A stretch of DNA of 64,000 nt from Candidatus Zixiibacteriota bacterium. Lineage in GTDB: Bacteria; Zixibacteria; MSB-5A5; GN15; FEB-12. This document shows positions 44,273 to 52,103 of the stretch, one piece after another. Position 1 is the stretch's first letter, and the number at the start of each line of letters is the position of its first letter. The stretch spans positions 310,001 to 374,000 of the forward strand of contig JAGNLV010000004.1 of the NCBI GenBank assembly GCA_017999435.1, given 5' to 3'. Position numbers and translations under genes: made by a program. Under the pieces are notes generated by a model, which searched no databases, was not told where the DNA came from, and was given only the letters and a program-made list of their open reading frames with translations.

Positions 44273-44358
44273 GAGATATTTCTCCTCCATCGAGGTGAGC
44301 TTTTTGTTCGCTTGCCCCGGCGACGCGGGTCGCCGGCCGCCGGATATGGGAGAGCGCC

Positions 44359-44946
44359 TCACTGTGACCCGTCCCTGGCTTCCGCCCAGGACTCGTAGGC
44401 TTGCCGGAAGAGCCCCGCGATCACCGCGGCTCCTTTGAGATTGGGTTCAATCACCCGGCAGAGGTACTCGCTCTCATGGCCGTCGAAAGCGCCCGAGATA
44501 TCGGCCAGAGCGCCCCCGCATTCCCGCACGTTCTGCTCAATTCCGCGGTTGAGCCGCCGCAGGAGATGCAGCAGATTCTCGGGCAGTGGGGAATCGGGTC
44601 TGTAGATGTTGCCGACAATCAGCAGGGATAGGGGATTCGACTTCCTGATCTCAAGGAGAAGCGCCCGGTGCGCCCGCACGACTTTCGCGATGTCCGCCTC
44701 GGTCGCCCGGATATCCGCCACCGCCAGGGCGTCGTTGCCCCCAATGGTGAGCGTGATAAGATCCGCCGCCTCCCCGGTCGGAACCTCCGCAATCGTGCAG
44801 CCGTCGCAGGTGCGATCAAGGAGAATCCAATCCTGACCCAGGCACTCGTGAAACTGGCGCACGGCGCCGCCGCCGATGACGCCGGTGTACTCATCGATAC
44901 TCATGCTGTCCCCCAGAGCCAGGTAGACCTTCCGTCGGTCAGTCAC
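44359..44946 (-). CDS. SGNH/GDSL-family hydrolase
   Basis: 195 aa. GDSMS near the N-terminus and GGNDAL in the middle give the SGNH nucleophile and oxyanion blocks. The expected final DxxH-P-N block reads VIEPNLKGA, so Glu occupies the usual His place. This replacement is also seen in other members of this subfamily as I recall them; the true catalytic His may lie elsewhere or activity may differ. GTG start overlaps the TPR gene by 8 nt. An esterase or lipase acting on an unknown substrate. Confidence 0.75.
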   Translation of the reverse strand: MTDRRKVYLALGDSMSIDEYTGVIGGGAVRQFHECLGQDWILLDRTCDGCTIAEVPTGEAADLITLTIGGNDALAVADIRATEADIAKVVRAHRALLLEIRKSNPLSLLIVGNIYRPDSPLPENLLHLLRRLNRGIEQNVRECGGALADISGAFDGHESEYLCRVIEPNLKGAAVIAGLFRQAYESWAEARDGSQ

Positions 44947-45706
44947 TGCGCACCTTCCTCTCCGCTTGCTCCAGCTTTTCCTTCAGGCGGGGGACCGCCG
45001 AGCGGCCGTAGAGCACGCCATAGACCTCGGCTGCGAGCCGGTAGTGTCCCTGGGCGAGGTACAAATCCCCGACTGTCTCGGTGTAGAAAGGCACTTCGCG
45101 CAGGCGCGCCCGCTCCGCCGGCGCGGCCGCCTGTTCCCCGTCCCGTTTGAGGGTAATGGTCCGCAGCGGCGCTCCCGTGCCCGTCGCGCGTCCCTCGCCG
45201 GCCGGTCCGTTCCCCGCCGCGGCCGTCCTGAGCTGTTCCCCTGCCCCGGCGTTCGACGGTGACGCGGTCTGGTCCTCTCCGGAGGCGGGCGACCCGGGTT
45301 CATCCGCCGCCCTCTCTCTCGCGCGCCAGTCGCACCGCAGCTCGCGGCAGTAGGGGTCGATTTCCAGCACTCGCCGCCAGTGGGCCACCGCGCCGTGCAC
45401 GTCCCCTTCCGCCCACTTGATGTCGCCGAGATATTTCAGCGCCGCGGCGTTTTCGGGATCTCGCGCCAGCACCTCATAGAACTGCTCGGCGGCCGATTCC
45501 ACCTGCCCGGCGTGGTACAACGCCCGCGCGTAAATCAGCCGCCCCGCGACCGCTCCCGGCTCTTCGGCCAGTCCCTCGCGGCAGAGTTCGACCGCCCGCG
45601 AGTATTTTCCCGCGGCGAGCGCGGCCGCCGCCGGCGCCGGCCAGTAGGCACCCGCCGCCGGCCGCTCGACCGACGACTGCGCTTCCTTCGGGTTCAGGTC
45701 AAACAT
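44939..45706 (-). CDS. TPR-repeat protein with Pro/Ala-rich linker
   Basis: 255 aa, no signal peptide. Tetratricopeptide units occur at residues about 25-135 (for example ALKYLGDIKWAEGDVHGAV), then a low-complexity Gly/Ala/Pro linker (about 145-190) and a last TPR-like piece with VGDLYLAQGHYRLAAE. The start MFDLNPKEAQ lies at 45706; upstream reading is not conserved. It is likely the first gene of the TPR-SGNH-pepP-accB-pilT unit. Function unknown; TPRs mediate protein contacts. Confidence 0.75.
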   Translation of the reverse strand: MFDLNPKEAQSSVERPAAGAYWPAPAAAALAAGKYSRAVELCREGLAEEPGAVAGRLIYARALYHAGQVESAAEQFYEVLARDPENAAALKYLGDIKWAEGDVHGAVAHWRRVLEIDPYCRELRCDWRARERAADEPGSPASGEDQTASPSNAGAGEQLRTAAAGNGPAGEGRATGTGAPLRTITLKRDGEQAAAPAERARLREVPFYTETVGDLYLAQGHYRLAAEVYGVLYGRSAVPRLKEKLEQAERKVRSD

Positions 45707-45946
45707 AAAAGTGAAGGTACCGCAAAAGGCGCGGCCGCGCAAGCGCCGGGCGGGGCGAAGTCGCCCGTTCTCTCTCTTCGGCGGCTCCCCGGCCGGATCC
45801 GGCGCTTCCGCTTGACTTTGCTGCCGCGGTGACCGTACTTGCCAATGTGGAGCGGTTTGCCCACACGCGGGCGTGAATTCCAGCGCAGGGTTAGGCCACA
45901 GACTGATGCTTGGCCACCCTCGATACAACAAGGAGGAGGTTTTTTC

Positions 45947-47491
45947 ATGAGTAAGTGGGTTTCCACTCTCTTGGGTTTGCTGCTGGTTGCGTCCTCGGCG
46001 GTCGCCGGCGGAGGCGAGGTGTGGATTGCGACGTTCGACGGGACTATGGGGCTCCAAGATCAGGCCCGCGGCATCGCGGTGGATCCTTCCGGATGCGTGT
46101 TTGTCGTCGGAGAAACCAATTACGCCTCGGAACCGGTCGAAATCCCATCAAGCCTGCTGCTCATCAAGTTCTCGCCGGATGGCGACACCCTGTGGACGCA
46201 CGTGAACGACAGCGCATCCAGTGCCCGGTATCTCGTCGTCGACGACAGTGGCTGTGTCTATGTAGCCGGCGAGTCAAAGTCGGATACCGTCGATTTCCTG
46301 GTCCTCAAGTACGGCCCCGAGGGCGACTCGATTTGGGCGGCGACCTACAAGCACCCTGTCTTTACGAGCGATGAGATCCGCGGCATTGTGCTCGACCCGA
46401 ACCGCAACCTGTACCTGTTGGGCGATGTCGAGGATTTGGCAGACGATGAGGACATTGCCCTTGTGAAAATTCTGCCGGATGGTTCCATCGACTGGGTTTC
46501 CATCCTCTCCGGTCCTGCCGGCGACGATCAACCCGAGGGAATAGCTGTCGACAATTCTGGTCACATCGCTGTCGTCGGCTCGAGCAGGAATTCCGATAGC
46601 GCGACAACGGCGATCTGGACGATCATGTACGATGCGTCGGGCGATACAGTTTGGACGGCGCGTTACGGGGGCTCAACGACCTGCTATGCACTCAGTGTGG
46701 GAACGGACGACGAGGGAAGCGTGTACGTCGCCGGGGAGCTCGGGGAGTACGAAACCGCGGACTGCATCTTCATCAAATACAGCGCGGCGGGCGTTTTTCA
46801 GTGGGACTGGACCTACAGCGGCCCTGCCGGTCTGCGCGATTACATCGGTGACCTGCACGTCGGCGGAGACGGTTCCGTCTGGTTGAGCATCGTCCGTGAC
46901 TACGACTTCTTTGGGTACGATCCTCGATCCCTGGTCGGAGTGCGACTCAATTCCGATGGAAACGAGCGATGGGCGCGCACGTTCTACTCGCCGTCGCCCA
47001 CGGGTGATGGGTGCGAGAGCGGCGGTACGTCCGTGGCTGTCGATGCGAACCAAAACGCTGTCTTCGGTTACTCCCCCTGCTGGCCCCATACCGTGAAATA
47101 CTCTCCCGAGGGCGACCTGCTCTGGTGGCGTCCCTTCGCGGTAGACTCAGCGGGCTTAGGGACCTTCCGGGATCTCGCCGCCGACCAGGATGGCAACGTG
47201 TACGTGATCGGGGAGGTGCCGCAGCAGGTATCCGGCACCGAATGGCTCGAGGACATCGTTCTCTACAAATACCCCGCCTCCTGCTGCCTGCTGCGCGGAG
47301 ACATGAATGAAAGCGGCGGCGTCACCGTGGCCGATATAACGTTCCTCATCGGATACGTTTTCCGCGGCGGACCGCCTCCCTACTGCCTCACTGAAGCGGA
47401 CGTGTCCGGCGACGGGCACGTCACGGTCGTCGATGTCACGTCCCTGATCGCGTACGTATTTCGCGGCGGTCCGGCCCCGGCCGGCTGCTGA
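45947..47491 (+). CDS. Secreted SBBP-type beta-propeller protein with C-terminal dockerin-like module
   Basis: 514 aa. ATG preceded by GGAGGAGG, with a signal peptide (SKWVSTLLGLLLVASSAVAGG). Repeats of the form GIAVDPSGCVFVVGET occur through about residue 430, typical of SBBP/NHL-like propellers. The C-terminus (about residues 445-514) has two calcium-loop units: GDMNESGGVTVADITFLIGY-VFRGG and DVSGDGHVTVVDVTSLIAY-VFRGG. This is the dockerin-like tail characteristic of Zixibacteria proteins. It probably tethers or displays the propeller. Confidence 0.85.
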   Translation: MSKWVSTLLGLLLVASSAVAGGGEVWIATFDGTMGLQDQARGIAVDPSGCVFVVGETNYASEPVEIPSSLLLIKFSPDGDTLWTHVNDSASSARYLVVDDSGCVYVAGESKSDTVDFLVLKYGPEGDSIWAATYKHPVFTSDEIRGIVLDPNRNLYLLGDVEDLADDEDIALVKILPDGSIDWVSILSGPAGDDQPEGIAVDNSGHIAVVGSSRNSDSATTAIWTIMYDASGDTVWTARYGGSTTCYALSVGTDDEGSVYVAGELGEYETADCIFIKYSAAGVFQWDWTYSGPAGLRDYIGDLHVGGDGSVWLSIVRDYDFFGYDPRSLVGVRLNSDGNERWARTFYSPSPTGDGCESGGTSVAVDANQNAVFGYSPCWPHTVKYSPEGDLLWWRPFAVDSAGLGTFRDLAADQDGNVYVIGEVPQQVSGTEWLEDIVLYKYPASCCLLRGDMNESGGVTVADITFLIGYVFRGGPPPYCLTEADVSGDGHVTVVDVTSLIAYVFRGGPAPAGC

Positions 47492-47500
47492 AACCGGCGC

Positions 47501-47525
47501 GGCGGGAGTCCTCCCGACTCCCGCC
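47501..47525. terminator. Hairpin between convergent genes, likely terminator
   Basis: Perfect 10-bp stem GGCGGGAGTC (47501-47510) and complement at 47516-47525, with a 5-nt loop, 10 nt after the propeller stop and one base before the hldE2 stop. There is no strong T-tract, so termination may be only partial. Confidence 0.5.
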
Positions 47526-47526
47526 T

Positions 47527-48003
47527 CTACCCTTTCGCGGCTTTCCGCAAAACCTGCGTGGTCGACCGCCCCGGCGTCAGTTTCACGCGCCGCACGGTGC
47601 CGCCGTGCGACCGCACGATATCCCTCCCCACGATTTCGCCCAACTTGTAGTCCGATCCCTTCACCAAGACATCCGGCCGCACCTGCCTGATCAATTCGTA
47701 CGGCGTGTCCTCGCCGAAAATGACGACGTAATCGACAGCGCGGAGGGCCAGGAGAACGGCGGCCCGATCCGCCTGACTCTGGACCGGCCGTTCCGGTCCT
47801 TTGAGACGGCGCGTCGAAGCATCCGAGTTCAGCCCCACTATCAGTATGTCCCCCATAGCCTTGGCTTTTTGAAGGTACTCCACGTGCCCGCGGTGGAGGA
47901 TATCGAACACGCCGTTGGTGAAGACAATTTTGTGGCCGCGCCGCCGGTGGCGGGCCGCCACCTCGCCGATCCTCCTGCGCCCTGTCGGCCTGGCCCTGTT
48001 CAT
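47527..48003 (-). CDS. HldE2/RfaE2, heptose-1-phosphate adenylyltransferase
   Basis: 158 aa nucleotidyltransferase with the HxGH motif in FTNGVFDILHRGHVEYL and the RSTTQVL (KMSKS-like) end. It makes ADP-heptose for the lipopolysaccharide core. Start MNRARPTGRRR follows the kinase gene by 29 nt; in many bacteria the two are fused as HldE. Confidence 0.88.
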   Translation of the reverse strand: MNRARPTGRRRIGEVAARHRRRGHKIVFTNGVFDILHRGHVEYLQKAKAMGDILIVGLNSDASTRRLKGPERPVQSQADRAAVLLALRAVDYVVIFGEDTPYELIRQVRPDVLVKGSDYKLGEIVGRDIVRSHGGTVRRVKLTPGRSTTQVLRKAAKG

Positions 48004-48032
48004 TGCGCCGCCCGTCGGACCTTTCTCCCGTG

Positions 48033-49067
48033 CTACGCCTGCGTCCCCGTCGATCCCCTGGTCACCAGCGTCCCGTTCTTGACGTTGCGCAGCAGTTCCG
48101 CGTAGAGCTCTGCAGAGGACACGGTCGCGGTTCCGACCTCTCCGACGGTGATGCCCGCCCCGGCGTTCGCGACAATCGCCGCCTCGACCAGCGTCGCCCC
48201 CGCGCACACGGCGGCCACGAAAGCCGCGATCACGGTATCGCCGGCCCCGGTCACATCGAACACTTTCCGGGCGAAGGTCGGTATGTGGGTCGGTTCGGCG
48301 TCCTGCTCGAACAGCGACATACCGTCCGGCCCGCGGGTGATGAGAATCGACCGGGCCTCGAGTTCCCGCAGCAGGCTGTTCCCGACATCGATCAGGTCGG
48401 CCTCGGATACTATCCGCCGCCCGGCGGCGAACCCGGCCTCGTGGTGGTTCGGGGTGATAAGCGACACGCGTTTATAGTTGTGGAAATGCGTTTCTTTGGG
48501 GTCGACGGCCACAAACAGCCCCCGCTTCCGGCAAACCTCCATCACGCTGTTCAGCAGCGACAGCGTAATGACGCCCTTGCCGTAGTCGGAGATAATCACG
48601 GCGTTGACCGACTCCGCGGCGGCCGTGAACTTGGCCAGCACCATCCGTTCCACGTCGGGGTGGAGTTCGTGGCGGTTTTCCCGGTCGGCCCGCACCACCT
48701 GCTGGCTGTGGGCCATGATGCGGGTCTTGATGGTGGTCTGGCGGGACCGGTCGCACACGCAGTAATCGGCCCCGATGCCGTGCTGTTTGAGCAGTTGGCT
48801 GAGTTTGACCGCCGCCTCGTCTTCACCCACCACCCCGACGAGGAGCGGTTCGTCGCCCAACGCCCGGATGTTTGCGGCCACGTTGGCGGCGCCCCCCAGC
48901 AGGAGCTTGTCGTGCGAGATTTCCACGACCGGCACGGGCGCCTCGGGCGAGATGCGGTCGACGCGTCCGAAGAGGTACTCGTCGAGCATGATATCCCCCA
49001 GGATGAGCACCCGTGCCTTCCCCAGCCTCGCGATCACTTCCGCTATGCGTTCCGCACTCAACGACAC
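48033..49067 (-). CDS. HldE1/RfaE1, heptose-7-phosphate kinase
   Basis: 344 aa PfkB-family sugar kinase: LGGAANVAANIRALG near residue 60, then the DVTGAGDTVIAAFVA active-site Asp loop. GTG start is chosen for AGGAGG eight nt upstream; a longer open frame exists but lacks homology. It phosphorylates heptose-7-phosphate, the step before the adenylyltransferase encoded next. Separate kinase and adenylyltransferase genes are common outside proteobacteria. It supports an LPS-type outer membrane. Confidence 0.88.
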   Translation of the reverse strand: MSLSAERIAEVIARLGKARVLILGDIMLDEYLFGRVDRISPEAPVPVVEISHDKLLLGGAANVAANIRALGDEPLLVGVVGEDEAAVKLSQLLKQHGIGADYCVCDRSRQTTIKTRIMAHSQQVVRADRENRHELHPDVERMVLAKFTAAAESVNAVIISDYGKGVITLSLLNSVMEVCRKRGLFVAVDPKETHFHNYKRVSLITPNHHEAGFAAGRRIVSEADLIDVGNSLLRELEARSILITRGPDGMSLFEQDAEPTHIPTFARKVFDVTGAGDTVIAAFVAAVCAGATLVEAAIVANAGAGITVGEVGTATVSSAELYAELLRNVKNGTLVTRGSTGTQA

Positions 49068-49202
49068 GGGCAATGCCTCCTCTTGGCCGCGATCGGTCCG
49101 CGGCGGCCCTTTCCGCCGCTTCTCTGTTGACTTGCCGGCGGAATATATTACCATGCTTGATCATGCACAAGCACTTTGAAGTCCGCGGAAAGGAGCCTCC
49201 CG

Positions 49203-49538
49203 ATGCAGCAGCAGCCGCCGCAGCAGCAAATCGCCGTGGAGTTCGATGAGAAGGCCGCCGAGGGCATTTATGCCAACCTCGCCCTGATCATGCACTCCCC
49301 CACCGAAATCATCATCGACTTCGCCCGCGTGATGCCCCGCCTGCCGAAGGCCAAGGTCCTCTCGCGCATCATCATGACCCCCATGCACGCCAAACTCCTC
49401 CACCAGGCCCTGACTGAGAACCTCAAGAAGTTTGAGGCGCAGTTCGGCGAGATCAAGACTTTCGGTTTCCCCGGCGGGGGCAAAGGTCCGATCGGTTTTG
49501 AGTCGGGCGTGCGTTTTGTCGATCCGGAGAAGGAGTAA
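49203..49538 (+). CDS. DUF3467 protein
   Basis: 111 aa. Starts at ATG 49203 with AAAGGAG eight nt upstream. Contains EGIYANLALIMHSPTEIIIDF and MTPMHAKLLHQALTENLKK, as in the DUF3467 family. No catalytic residues stand out and its role is unknown. It is divergent from hldE1; a possible weak hairpin and T-tract (about 49545-49565) follow the stop. Confidence 0.82.
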   Translation: MQQQPPQQQIAVEFDEKAAEGIYANLALIMHSPTEIIIDFARVMPRLPKAKVLSRIIMTPMHAKLLHQALTENLKKFEAQFGEIKTFGFPGGGKGPIGFESGVRFVDPEKE

Positions 49539-49600
49539 GGGGCGCCCGGGCCCGGCTGTTTTTTGTTGCCTCGCGGCGCGCGCTCCGCTACCCATGGGGC

Positions 49601-49819
49601 ATGGCGCTGGCAACCAAACCGGTCACCCGCTGCCCCTTCTGCAAGGAGACCATCCTGGAGGGGGCGGTCAAGTGCAAGCACTGCCACTCGGAGTTGAGCG
49701 CCCCCCCGGCGGCCCGTCCCAAGCGCCTGGCCCGGCTCAACACTTTCCGCATCGGCTTCCTTGTCGGCGTGGTCTTCACCCTCATCCTCGTGATTCTCGT
49801 CTACCGGCATTTCGCCTGA
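49601..49819 (+). CDS. Small zinc-ribbon membrane protein
   Basis: 72 aa. An N-terminal zinc ribbon (CPFCKE...CKHCHS) is followed by one transmembrane helix (IGFLVGVVFTLILVILVYR). The N-terminal ribbon probably faces the cytoplasm. Start ATG 49601; no other start is better. No function known. Confidence 0.7.
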   Translation: MALATKPVTRCPFCKETILEGAVKCKHCHSELSAPPAARPKRLARLNTFRIGFLVGVVFTLILVILVYRHFA

Positions 49820-49921
49820 ACATGTCCCTGGCTGTCCACTCAAGGATCCTGCGCCACCTGCCGATACTACAACAGGATAGCGGCGCCGGTTGAGGCGCGG
49901 CCGCGTCCTGAGGGCCTTTTC

Positions 49922-50341
49922 GTGAACACAGCGAAAACCACCATCCTGGTCGTCGACGATGAGCCGGCGATCCGGCAAATACTCCTGCGCAGCCTTTCGT
50001 CGGCCGGCTTCGACACAACGACGGCCACCGACGGCGCGGACGCCCTCCTCAAAATGGCCCAGCAGCCCTTCGACATCGTCATCACCGACATCACCATGCC
50101 CCACATGGACGGAGTCGCGCTGCTCGGCGAGATCCGGTCCCGTTTCCCCGACACCAAAGTGATCTTCATCACCGGCCAGCGGCTCGCTCTCATGGACAAG
50201 GCGGTGCGCGAGGCGGACGTCGACGGGCTGATCAGCAAGCCCTTTCGCAACCATGAGATCGTGGGCCAGCTGCGCCAGCTCTGCCTGTGCCGCACCCACC
50301 ACCGCGCCCCGTCCGACCCGGTCCCGCCCGCGCCGGCCTAG
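49922..50341 (+). CDS. Stand-alone response-regulator receiver protein
   Basis: 139 aa CheY-like domain: acidic pair Asp12/Asp13, phosphoacceptor Asp56 (VITDITMP), Thr84 and Lys106 (ISKPF). No output domain follows, only a short Pro-rich tail. GTG start. No histidine kinase is adjacent, so its partner is unknown. Confidence 0.85.
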   Translation: MNTAKTTILVVDDEPAIRQILLRSLSSAGFDTTTATDGADALLKMAQQPFDIVITDITMPHMDGVALLGEIRSRFPDTKVIFITGQRLALMDKAVREADVDGLISKPFRNHEIVGQLRQLCLCRTHHRAPSDPVPPAPA

Positions 50342-50407
50342 GCGCCCCGCGGCGCCGGCCCCGGCTTCCGCTGTTCAAGATAACCCGTTCCGTGAACCGA
50401 TCGTCCC

Positions 50408-51667
50408 CTACCGCCGCACCTTGACGGCGACGATCCGCTGCCCCTGGACGCGCTCGACCTCGAATTCGAGATCGTGCCACCGGATCACCTGCCCCTCCCG
50501 GGGCACCGACCCGACCAGGTCGTAGATCAGCCCGCCCACCGTGTCGTAGTCGCTCTGCTCGAAGTCGGTGTCCAGGAAATCCTGCAGGTCCTCGACCAGA
50601 AGTCCGGCGTTGACGAGAAAGGCCCCGTCGGTCAGCTTGACAATCTGCTCCTGCTCCCAGTCGTGCTCGTCCCGGATTTCGCCGAAGATTTCCTCGATGA
50701 TATCCTCGAGCGTCACCAGCCCCGACACGCCGCCGTACTCGTCCACGACCACCGCGATGTGCATGCGCTTATGCTTGAACTCGCGGAGCAGTTCGCCGAT
50801 GACCTTGGTCCCCGGTATGAAATACGCCTTGCGCATGTGGTCGGTCACCCGGAACTCCTCCCCCGGCTCGGGCAGGTGGTTGAACATGTCCTTCACGTAG
50901 GCGAGGCCGAGGATGCGGTCGATGCTCCCCTCGTAGACCGGGTAGCGCGAGTGGCCGTCGCGCATGACCAGCCGGCGGATCTCCGGAAACGTCATCGATT
51001 TTTCGATCCCCACGATGTCGATGCGGGGGATCATGATCTCCCGGGCCACCGTCTGGTCGAGCTGGAAGATCTGCCCGATCATTTCCTTCTTCTCTTCCTC
51101 GAGAATGCGCTCGCCGATCCCCGCCTGCTCGGCGAGCGTCTCCAGCGCCCGCTCGACGAGGTCCTCTTTGTCCTCGCCGGTCACGTCTTTCGGCGGGCGA
51201 ATGCGCTGCAGCGCCCGCCGGTAGCGTCCGACGAGCGGGAAGAACAGGAAGTAGATGATGCCGACGAGCCAGAGGTGCCGCAAAAGCCGCGCCCGGTCGG
51301 CCGCGGCCGCCGATCGCCTCGGCATGTACTCGACGAAGAAGATGTACAAGAGCCAGGTCAGGAGCATGCCGAAGAGGCGCACGACAGTTGTCGGCCACCC
51401 CGAAATCGCACCCAGGCGGGGAAGGAGCTGGTACATGGCCACGGTGACGATGATCAGCGCGAACGACTTGTAGACCGTGGCGCTCTGCACCAGCGCGAGC
51501 GGATCGTTCGCGAGCTTCTTCACAAACCCCCGCCGCCGGGCCGACTGGTTGGGGGAAAGCTTCTCGACCTCCTCCGGGTCCACGTAGACGGCCAGCGAGA
51601 ACAGCGAGATCACGTAGGCGGTGGCAAACCCGGCGATGATGGCGAAAACGTAGAGCAGGTCCAGCAT
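50408..51667 (-). CDS. CorC/HlyC-type CNNM membrane protein with CBS domains
   Basis: 419 aa. The N-terminal DUF21 part has several membrane segments, followed by a CBS pair (LDQTVAREIMIPRIDIVGI and HIAVVVDEYGGVSGLVTLED) and a CorC_HlyC C-terminal domain. Family proteins affect magnesium/cobalt transport or export. It lies 4 nt after ybeY and is part of the phoH-pgpH-ybeY-corC cluster. Confidence 0.9.
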   Translation of the reverse strand: MLDLLYVFAIIAGFATAYVISLFSLAVYVDPEEVEKLSPNQSARRRGFVKKLANDPLALVQSATVYKSFALIIVTVAMYQLLPRLGAISGWPTTVVRLFGMLLTWLLYIFFVEYMPRRSAAAADRARLLRHLWLVGIIYFLFFPLVGRYRRALQRIRPPKDVTGEDKEDLVERALETLAEQAGIGERILEEEKKEMIGQIFQLDQTVAREIMIPRIDIVGIEKSMTFPEIRRLVMRDGHSRYPVYEGSIDRILGLAYVKDMFNHLPEPGEEFRVTDHMRKAYFIPGTKVIGELLREFKHKRMHIAVVVDEYGGVSGLVTLEDIIEEIFGEIRDEHDWEQEQIVKLTDGAFLVNAGLLVEDLQDFLDTDFEQSDYDTVGGLIYDLVGSVPREGQVIRWHDLEFEVERVQGQRIVAVKVRR

Positions 51668-51671
51668 AGGG

Positions 51672-52103
51672 CTAGGCTCCCCTCACCGCGGCGAGGTAGC
51701 GCTCCTCCCGCGTGCGCATGGCGGCGGCCTCGGCCGGGGTGTGGTGATCGTACCCGAAAAGGTGCAGCCACCCGTGGCAGGCCAGCCGCAGGATCTCTTC
51801 GCCCAGCCCGACCCCGTAGGCGGCGGCCTGGGCCCGGGCCACGGGCACGGCGATATAGACCTCGCCGTAGATCTCGTCCGCCTGCTCCCCGGCCCCCTCG
51901 TGGAGCGGGAAAGCGAGCACGTCGGTGGCCTTGTCCCGCCCGCGGTACGTGCGGTTCAGGCGGCGCATCCGGCGCCCCCCGGTGAACACGAGGTTGACCT
52001 CCCCCGCTTTCCGCCGCTCGCCCCGGGCCACCGCCCGGAAGAGCCGCTCGAGCCGCGCGCGCGGGACCCGCACGGTCGTCTCCTTGTATATCCGCAGCTT
52101 CAC
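51672..52103 (-). CDS. ybeY: YbeY, endoribonuclease / rRNA maturation factor
   Basis: 143 aa with the zinc signature HGWLHLFGYDHHTPAE. GTG start shares bases with the pgpH stop (GTGA) and has GAGGAG five nt upstream. YbeY acts in 16S rRNA 3'-end maturation and ribosome quality control. The neighbour order is the common one. Confidence 0.94.
   Translation of the reverse strand: MKLRIYKETTVRVPRARLERLFRAVARGERRKAGEVNLVFTGGRRMRRLNRTYRGRDKATDVLAFPLHEGAGEQADEIYGEVYIAVPVARAQAAAYGVGLGEEILRLACHGWLHLFGYDHHTPAEAAAMRTREERYLAAVRGA

Noticed and set aside
45890-45896. GTTAGGC, the core of integron attC sites
   Set aside because: No matching partner core (RYYYAAC) at a suitable distance and no integrase; treated as chance.
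49153-49170. Small inverted repeat between hldE1 and DUF3467 genes
   Set aside because: Only a 5-bp arm; too weak to call an operator.
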